Origin: Thermoflexales bacterium
Lineage (GTDB): Bacteria > Chloroflexota > Anaerolineae > B4-G1 > SLSP01
DNA length: 6,071 nucleotides
Assembly (NCBI GenBank): GCA_015486785.1
Contig: WFQZ01000235.1
Span: 1-6,071 of the forward strand
Reading direction: 5' to 3'
Below are positions 5,639 through 6,071 of this stretch, piece after piece. The notes under the pieces were generated by a model that saw only the letters and a program-made list of their open reading frames with translations, had not been told where the DNA came from and ran no database searches. The translations under genes and the position numbers were made by a program. Numbering within the stretch: position 1 is the stretch's first letter; the number at the start of each line of letters is the position of its first letter.

Positions 5639-6071
5639 TTAGAGCACCGATTGGGGATCAATATCCACGCGCCAGCCGGCGGGCAGCGGGATGGTGCGCA
5701 GGAAGGCCGCCGGATCGGTGCTGCGGAGCAGGAGTTGCCAGCGGAAGCGGCCTCGCACGCGGGCGAAGAACGCCGGAGCCGGGCCGATGAGGTCGGTGGC
5801 GGGCAGACCGGCGGCATCCAATGCCCGGCGCAGGGTGTCCGCCAGGCGTTCGGCGGCGAGGCGGGCTTTGTGCGCCTGGGTGTGGACGTAGAGCAGTCGC
5901 GCCAGGCGGATGGCAGGCGGATAGCCGATGCGTTCGCGGAGTCGGAGTTCGTGTTGCGCAAAGCCGATGTAATCGTGCCGCGCGGCGTACTGGATGGCGT
6001 AATTGTCCGGGTGATAGGTTTGCAGGATCACGCGCCCGCCCAACAATCCCCGACCCGCCCGCCCGGCGACC
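5639..6071 (-). CDS. priA: Primosomal protein N' (replication restart helicase PriA), C-terminal part (cut by window edge)
   Basis: The last 143 residues of PriA, the superfamily 2 DNA helicase that recognises stalled forks and starts reloading of the replicative helicase. The frame is open to the right edge and reads VAGRAGRG (helicase motif VI), then LLGGRVILQTYHPDN, the ERIGYPP segment that follows the helicase core, and GPAPAFFARVRGRFRWQLLL, the conserved C-terminal domain motif. It ends in VDIDPQSVL with TAA at 5639-5641, all in the normal order and spacing for a PriA C-terminus. A TTG at 6044-6046 could open a 135-residue frame but lies inside motif VI, so it is not a real start. The zinc-binding cysteines and Walker motifs lie outside the window. 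The next gene begins 86 bp downstream with its own promoter. Confidence 0.95.
   Translation of the reverse strand, partial: VAGRAGRGLLGGRVILQTYHPDNYAIQYAARHDYIGFAQHELRLRERIGYPPAIRLARLLYVHTQAHKARLAAERLADTLRRALDAAGLPATDLIGPAPAFFARVRGRFRWQLLLRSTDPAAFLRTIPLPAGWRVDIDPQSVL

Noticed and set aside
5639..6046. A separate 135-residue gene starting at a TTG codon
   Set aside because: The frame is open upstream to the window edge and encodes PriA helicase motif VI across the supposed start, so this is the C-terminus of priA.

Overview
The window is GC-rich bacterial chromosome in which all five genes lie on the minus strand. The most likely source is a Chloroflexota bacterium of Anaerolineae type. This is an inference from three things: a large membrane-anchored glycoside-hydrolase-like protein carrying an NBR1-type 'FW' immunoglobulin-like domain, a family of MFS transporter I associate with that phylum, and the general protein style. 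No rRNA or other marker settles it. I see no mobile element, CRISPR array or tRNA.

Reading in the direction of transcription (right to left), the window opens with the C-terminal 143 residues of the primosomal helicase PriA (5639-6071, cut by the right edge). An 86-bp gap follows, holding an extended -10 promoter and a strong ribosome binding site. It leads into a 1066-residue single-pass membrane protein (2352-5552) built from a beta-rich N-terminal region, a GH18/YaaH-like barrel whose catalytic motif is degenerate, an Ig-like segment, an NBR1-like FW domain and a C-terminal clan GH-A-type glycosidase domain with both expected catalytic glutamates. A clear Rho-independent terminator (2289-2329) closes this unit.

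A 194-bp intergenic stretch (2158-2351) holds that terminator and a 31-bp nested palindrome. Beyond it lies a second, compact unit: an MFS transporter (892-2157), a 172-residue single-TM protein with an internal 42-residue duplication (340-858), and the start of a UbiE/MenG-type quinone methyltransferase (1-343, cut by the left edge). The gaps of 33 bp and -4 bp (ATGA overlap), with no terminator between the genes, make co-transcription of these three likely.

The functional picture is modest. PriA and MenG are housekeeping genes, while the middle genes are envelope proteins: a transporter, a small anchored beta-repeat protein and a large extracytoplasmic carbohydrate-active protein. The best candidates for something undescribed are the architecture of the 1066-residue protein, with a dead-looking GH18 barrel joined to a live-looking GH-A barrel, and the duplicated repeat domain of the 172-residue protein. 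I find no convincing defence, mobile or multi-gene novel system.
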